From assembly GCA_002509495.1 (NCBI GenBank), contig DAEV01000072.1:403-35147 (forward strand): a DNA stretch of 34,745 nt, in the 5' to 3' direction. Below the pieces are notes generated by a model that did no database searches, was not told where the DNA came from, and worked only from the letters and a program-made list of their open reading frames with translations. The stretch is from Methanolinea sp. UBA473. GTDB taxonomy: Archaea; Halobacteriota; Methanomicrobia; Methanomicrobiales; Methanospirillaceae. Position numbers and translations under genes: made by a program. Below are positions 32,340 to 34,745 of the stretch, piece after piece (the first letter of the stretch is position 1; each line of letters begins with the position of its first letter).

Positions 32340-34745
32340 CTAATGCTCCTCGTACAGGATCTCCTGCTGTTTCTGCCTGCGGTAGTAATAGTAGGCAGCT
32401 CCCGCCAGGACCAGAACGATCAGGATCAGGGGGATGAGCCAGGGTAGCGAGAACCTGGTCCAGAAGGGCTCGGCAGGCGGAATGGTAGTGGGTGGGGGGG
32501 TGGTAGTCGTTGTTTCCACAGAGACGGGTGGGGACTCGGGAGTCAGGGTCGGCGTTACGTTCACTTCGTGTCCCTTCGAGTCCCCCGAGTCGGAGGCTGC
32601 CTGGGTCGTGGGAATGGTCGTGACGATCGTTGTCGTGCTTACGAAACCGCCGCCGCCGCCGCCGCCGCCGCCACCGCCACCGCCTCCTCCGGATTTTCCG
32701 AATTCTGCAGCGATCGTATGGTTGGTGCTCACGTTCTCAAACGTATACTGCGAAAGAGCCCCTACCGGGTCGCTGTCCACGAGGACCCTCTTGAGGTAAT
32801 GGCCTGAATTCGCCCTTATCTGGAAGGTCTGCGACCCTCCCGAGGGCACGCCCACGGTCCCGCTCGGGGAAATCGACCCCCCGTCCCCGGCCACGGCCCT
32901 GATGTAGAAGGTTTCGGACCCGATGGCCCGGAACGTCACGGACAGGGTGTGGTTGGCGGTCACGTCCGTAAAGGTGACCTCCGGTGCGGGTTCGATTCCC
33001 ACGTCATCGATCAGGATACCGGCAATGTAGTATCCCTCGTCCGGGATGATCTGGAAGGTGAAGTCCTCCAGGTAGGCGACGGGGACCGGGCCGGGGGGCG
33101 AGATGGTTCCATTCCCAATCGTGGATGTGGAGAGGAAGTACTGCTGGGGTGCGAACTCGGCGGTCAGGGTCCGGTTCGAAGTCACGTTGGTGAATGTATA
33201 ACTGGTTGGCCTGCCCACCGAGGCGTTGTCGACAAGGACGTTGTGGATCACGTAACCGGAGTCAGGTGTGAACGAGAAGTACGCCGAACCGCCGTACGTG
33301 ACCGGGATCGCTCCGGAGGGGGTGATCCCGCCATGGGCTCCCGGCGTGGCGGTAATGGTGAGGACGGCTCTCGAGAACACGGCACGGACGGTGTGGTTGG
33401 CATTGATATTCGGGAGATCGACCACGCCCGGGGTCCCGTGGGAGACACCGTCGACCGTGACATCGTAGATTACATAGCCTGTATCAGGGAAGACGGAGAG
33501 CGAAATGTTCCCTCCTGCCGCCACGTTCACGAGTCCGGATGGCACGATCCTGCCGTGCGGACCCGCAGCTGCATCGATCGTGTAGAGTGTGGTCGCCTGG
33601 GGAACGAAGGTCGCGGATACCGTGTGATCGGAGAGGATGCTCCCGAGGTGATAGGTGGTAGAGGATCCGACGGCGTCTCCGTCGAGGTAGATGTTCTCGA
33701 CCCTGTATCCCGTATCAGGGATGACGTCAAAGTCCAGGTCCGAACCTGCGGGGACGGTCAGGGTTCCGTTGGGGATGATGGCCCCATGAGCTCCTGCGAC
33801 TGCGGTGACTGTAAATTCGTCAGGGAGCGGTATCAGGGTGGCATAGAGGTCCACGGTCTGATCCTTTGCAGGGTAGGAAGTGATCTCCTGGATGAGCGGG
33901 TAATAGCCGTCCGCGGTCACGGTGAACTGGGAATACGGTGTGGCTGTGACATATACCTGCACGAGAAGGGTTCCGTCGGAGGTGATCTCCCCCTTCAGGG
34001 TATCGTCGAAGAAGACCTCCGCACCCACGACATTCGAATGGACGAGGAAGTAGCCTTTATCGCCCCCGACAATAATCCCCGGAATGACCTCGATATAATT
34101 GACCATGAAGAGGGAATCGTTGCCTGCCGAGTTGGTGACGGTGAGGCTCACGGTGTAGTTCCTTGGCTCGGTGTACGTGTGGACGGGATTCTCCTCGCCG
34201 GATGTGGTGCTGTCGCCGAAGTCCCAGAGCCAATCTTCGATCACTCCCGTCGACAGGTCAGTGAAGGTCACTGTCAGGGGAACGTATCCGGTGGTCTGAT
34301 CCGCGGTGAAGTTGGCGTGCGGCGGCAGGATGGGGGAGTCTGTGACGATAATGTAATGCTCCCTGGTCAGGGTATCCTCCCCGTTCGGATTCCAGACAGT
34401 GAGGCTCACCGTGTATACGCCAGGGTTGGAGTAGGGATGCACCGGGTTCTGCGCATAGGAGTGGGTATTGTCTCCGAAGGACCAGTACCACGAGTTAGGT
34501 TCGCCTGCAGACTCATCGGTGAACTCGACCGTGAGGGATGCCTCTCCGGACCTCGGACAGGCTGTGAAATCCGCGACCGGCAGCTCAGGGCATTCGGTAA
34601 TACAGACGATCTGGGAGATCGAATCCGATCCGCCGGCGTTGGAGACGGTCAGGGTGACGTTGTAGCCGCCGATGATCTGCCAGGCGTAGGTGTGGTTCGG
34701 ATGCTGCTCGTTGGAATACGTTTCATCCCCAAAGGACCAGTTCCA
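32340..34745 (-). CDS. PKD/PEGA/InlB-like repeat surface protein with polyglycine hinge (5' end outside window)
   Basis: The frame is open to the window edge, so 801 C-terminal residues are seen and the start is missing. Visible order: part of one PKD domain (1-47, WNWSFGDE), two full PKD domains (about 60-222), a PEGA-like domain (about 225-310, GAEVFFDDTLKGEITSDG), five repeats of about 72-76 residues (about 315-683; each with G..SPSG..V..G, DSGY and a NHT..A.F end, like divergent InlB B-repeats), 15 glycines (686-700), a Thr/Pro stalk, a membrane helix (about 766-788) and a short charged tail. The apparent start at 34442 is an internal GTG valine. It is a long extracellular stalk protein, probably for adhesion or envelope structure. 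Confidence 0.85.
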   Translation of the reverse strand, partial: WNWSFGDETYSNEQHPNHTYAWQIIGGYNVTLTVSNAGGSDSISQIVCITECPELPVADFTACPRSGEASLTVEFTDESAGEPNSWYWSFGDNTHSYAQNPVHPYSNPGVYTVSLTVWNPNGEDTLTREHYIIVTDSPILPPHANFTADQTTGYVPLTVTFTDLSTGVIEDWLWDFGDSTTSGEENPVHTYTEPRNYTVSLTVTNSAGNDSLFMVNYIEVIPGIIVGGDKGYFLVHSNVVGAEVFFDDTLKGEITSDGTLLVQVYVTATPYSQFTVTADGYYPLIQEITSYPAKDQTVDLYATLIPLPDEFTVTAVAGAHGAIIPNGTLTVPAGSDLDFDVIPDTGYRVENIYLDGDAVGSSTTYHLGSILSDHTVSATFVPQATTLYTIDAAAGPHGRIVPSGLVNVAAGGNISLSVFPDTGYVIYDVTVDGVSHGTPGVVDLPNINANHTVRAVFSRAVLTITATPGAHGGITPSGAIPVTYGGSAYFSFTPDSGYVIHNVLVDNASVGRPTSYTFTNVTSNRTLTAEFAPQQYFLSTSTIGNGTISPPGPVPVAYLEDFTFQIIPDEGYYIAGILIDDVGIEPAPEVTFTDVTANHTLSVTFRAIGSETFYIRAVAGDGGSISPSGTVGVPSGGSQTFQIRANSGHYLKRVLVDSDPVGALSQYTFENVSTNHTIAAEFGKSGGGGGGGGGGGGGGGFVSTTTIVTTIPTTQAASDSGDSKGHEVNVTPTLTPESPPVSVETTTTTPPPTTIPPAEPFWTRFSLPWLIPLILIVLVLAGAAYYYYRRQKQQEILYEEH

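Overview
The window looks like a piece of a methanogenic archaeal chromosome, most likely order Methanomicrobiales (Methanoregulaceae-like). The evidence is an archaeal clamp loader and MCM helicase, archaeal-only CoA genes (pantoate kinase, phosphopantothenate synthetase), archaeal MptD, Taw2 and NMD3, TATA-type box A promoters, and surface proteins with PKD domains and a DUF3821-like domain, a combination I associate with that order. The genus is inference.

Layout. (1) About 1-8.6 kb: three minus-strand surface protein genes. A secreted Cys-rich DUF3821-like protein is followed 27 nt later by a membrane-anchored PKD protein. Separate from these is a 4xPKD anchored protein. A fourth, related anchored protein is cut by the right edge (32340-34745). 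Three of the four carry a 12-15 residue polyglycine tract, and two share the module that follows it. (2) 9.0-10.9 kb: a plus-strand pair, a secreted anchored protein and a DUF1616 membrane protein. (3) 10.85-17.3 kb: a seven-gene interlocked minus-strand operon: small membrane protein, DUF4129, DUF4350, MoxR ATPase, DUF58, a multi-TM protein and a Cys-cluster membrane protein. Most junctions overlap by a few bases. (4) 17.4-20.8 kb: two plus-strand exported proteins flanking an AIR-synthase-like enzyme gene. (5) 20.9-27.7 kb: a minus-strand housekeeping run: DUF424, NMD3, Taw2, CoaBC, pantoate kinase, phosphopantothenate synthetase, a degenerate RFC small-subunit paralogue and a methyltransferase. 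(6) 27.7-32.0 kb: rfcS, mcm, mptD and a TatD-like hydrolase.

How the parts work together. Pantoate kinase, phosphopantothenate synthetase and CoaBC together turn pantoate into 4'-phosphopantetheine. MptD acts in tetrahydromethanopterin synthesis. RfcS, its paralogue and MCM belong to the replisome. The MoxR/DUF58/DUF4129/DUF4350 block is a widespread cluster of unknown detailed function, probably assembly or quality control at the cell envelope. It sits among genes for exported proteins. No CRISPR, rRNA, tRNA, transposase or integrase was seen.

The less ordinary signals are the polyglycine-hinge surface protein family with DNA-level sharing, an AT-rich island inside the surface genes, a GC-rich palindromic element placed after two of those genes, an RFC paralogue that has lost its Walker B acidic pair, a gene without a canonical start codon inside the MoxR operon, and two unassigned promoter-like signals.
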